Shown in pieces: positions 63,721 through 64,000 of a stretch of 64,000 nucleotides of DNA. The notes beneath the pieces were generated by a model that saw only the letters and a program-made list of their open reading frames with translations, did no database searches and had not been told where the DNA came from. Source of the stretch: Enterococcus sp. HY326 (GTDB lineage: Bacteria > Bacillota > Bacilli > Lactobacillales > Enterococcaceae); NCBI RefSeq assembly GCF_026157065.1, contig NZ_JANLGQ010000004.1, forward strand, positions 248,001 through 312,000, read 5' to 3'. Both the position numbers and the translations under genes were made by a program. Numbering within the stretch: the stretch's first letter is position 1; every line of letters starts with the position of its first letter.

Positions 63721-64000
63721 GGGTGCCGAGTATGCCTATCATTCGCTCAAACCGTATCAAGCGTCTTGGCCAACAGTCGTCTGTCTCCATGGTTTTACTG
63801 GTACTTCAGCGACGTTTAACCAAAGTCTAAAAACTACTGCTAAAATAAATTTTTTAACTATTGATTTAATTGGACATGGCAATTCAGCCGTCTATGTTCA
63901 TCCCTACCGCTATCAGATGCCAACGTTGATTCGTGATTTAGAGGATTTAATGAAGGAATTGGCAATTCCAGATTATTTTCTTTTAGGCTATTCCATGGGG
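63704..64000 (+). CDS. menH: SHCHC synthase MenH, N-terminal part
   Basis: The first 99 codons are in the window and the gene continues beyond the right edge. Alpha/beta-hydrolase start with oxyanion-hole HGFTGTSATF, IDLIGHGNS, and the nucleophile elbow GYSMGG at the very end. It removes pyruvate from the MenD product. ATG at 63704 overlaps menD, preceded by GGTGG. Confidence 0.9.
   Translation, partial: MKKTIKGAEYAYHSLKPYQASWPTVVCLHGFTGTSATFNQSLKTTAKINFLTIDLIGHGNSAVYVHPYRYQMPTLIRDLEDLMKELAIPDYFLLGYSMG

Overview
The window looks like chromosomal DNA of an Enterococcus (Lactobacillales, low to moderate GC). Gram-positive Shine-Dalgarno sites precede nearly every gene. The housekeeping order zur - rpsU - yqeY - phoH - pgpH - ybeY - dgkA - era - recO - T-box - glyQS, the SagA-type NlpC/P60 protein, the sortase-C pilus cluster and the streptococcal-type EF-Tu gene all fit that genus. 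I cannot name the species. No rRNA, tRNA, CRISPR array, prophage or insertion sequence was seen.

Layout. 0-1 kb: end of thrC and thrB. 1-2 kb: a large nested inverted repeat, then a PPDK-regulatory-type kinase/phosphorylase on the minus strand. 2-13 kb: core block (Zur-like regulator, rpsU, yqeY, phoH, the c-di-AMP phosphodiesterase pgpH, ybeY, an undecaprenol/diacylglycerol kinase, era, recO, a glycine-type T-box and glyQS). 13-20.4 kb: an unknown small protein, a 1045-aa MacB-like ABC exporter, an HscC-type Hsp70 with a divergent J-protein, and a YqeK-like HD hydrolase. 20.4-29.5 kb: AEC transporter, yidC, a cysteine hydrolase, acyP, an rRNA methyltransferase, an HD protein, two crcB genes, a YdcF-type membrane protein, a D,D-carboxypeptidase and a 43-aa membrane peptide. 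29.9-35 kb: an ABC-2 exporter operon divergent from a NarL-type two-component system. 35-38.9 kb: NdpA-like nucleoid protein, GH35 beta-galactosidase, YxeA-like protein. 39-45.5 kb: a stand-alone tufB-type EF-Tu gene and a complete rnfCDGEAB operon. 45.8-47.1 kb: SagA-like hydrolase. 48-56 kb: a pilus operon (frameshifted adhesin, two LPXTG pilins, class C sortase). 56-64 kb: second YxeA-like protein, Spx/ArsC-like protein, DUF554 protein, a hotdog thioesterase divergent from menBEFDH (menH runs off the end).

Most notable: (1) a complete six-subunit Rnf complex (ferredoxin:NAD+ oxidoreductase ion pump), unusual for a lactic acid bacterium, with a near-consensus catabolite-repression site just after its -10 box; (2) a class C sortase fused after its second membrane helix to a SpaA/Cna_B-like domain predicted to lie in the cytosol and to lack the isopeptide Glu; (3) an adhesin whose wall-anchor half is out of frame by one base; (4) a streptococcal-type tuf gene; (5) an HscC/J-protein pair whose J-domain lacks HPD. 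Rnf and menaquinone synthesis together suggest a respiratory or ion-gradient capacity beyond simple fermentation. That link is inference.
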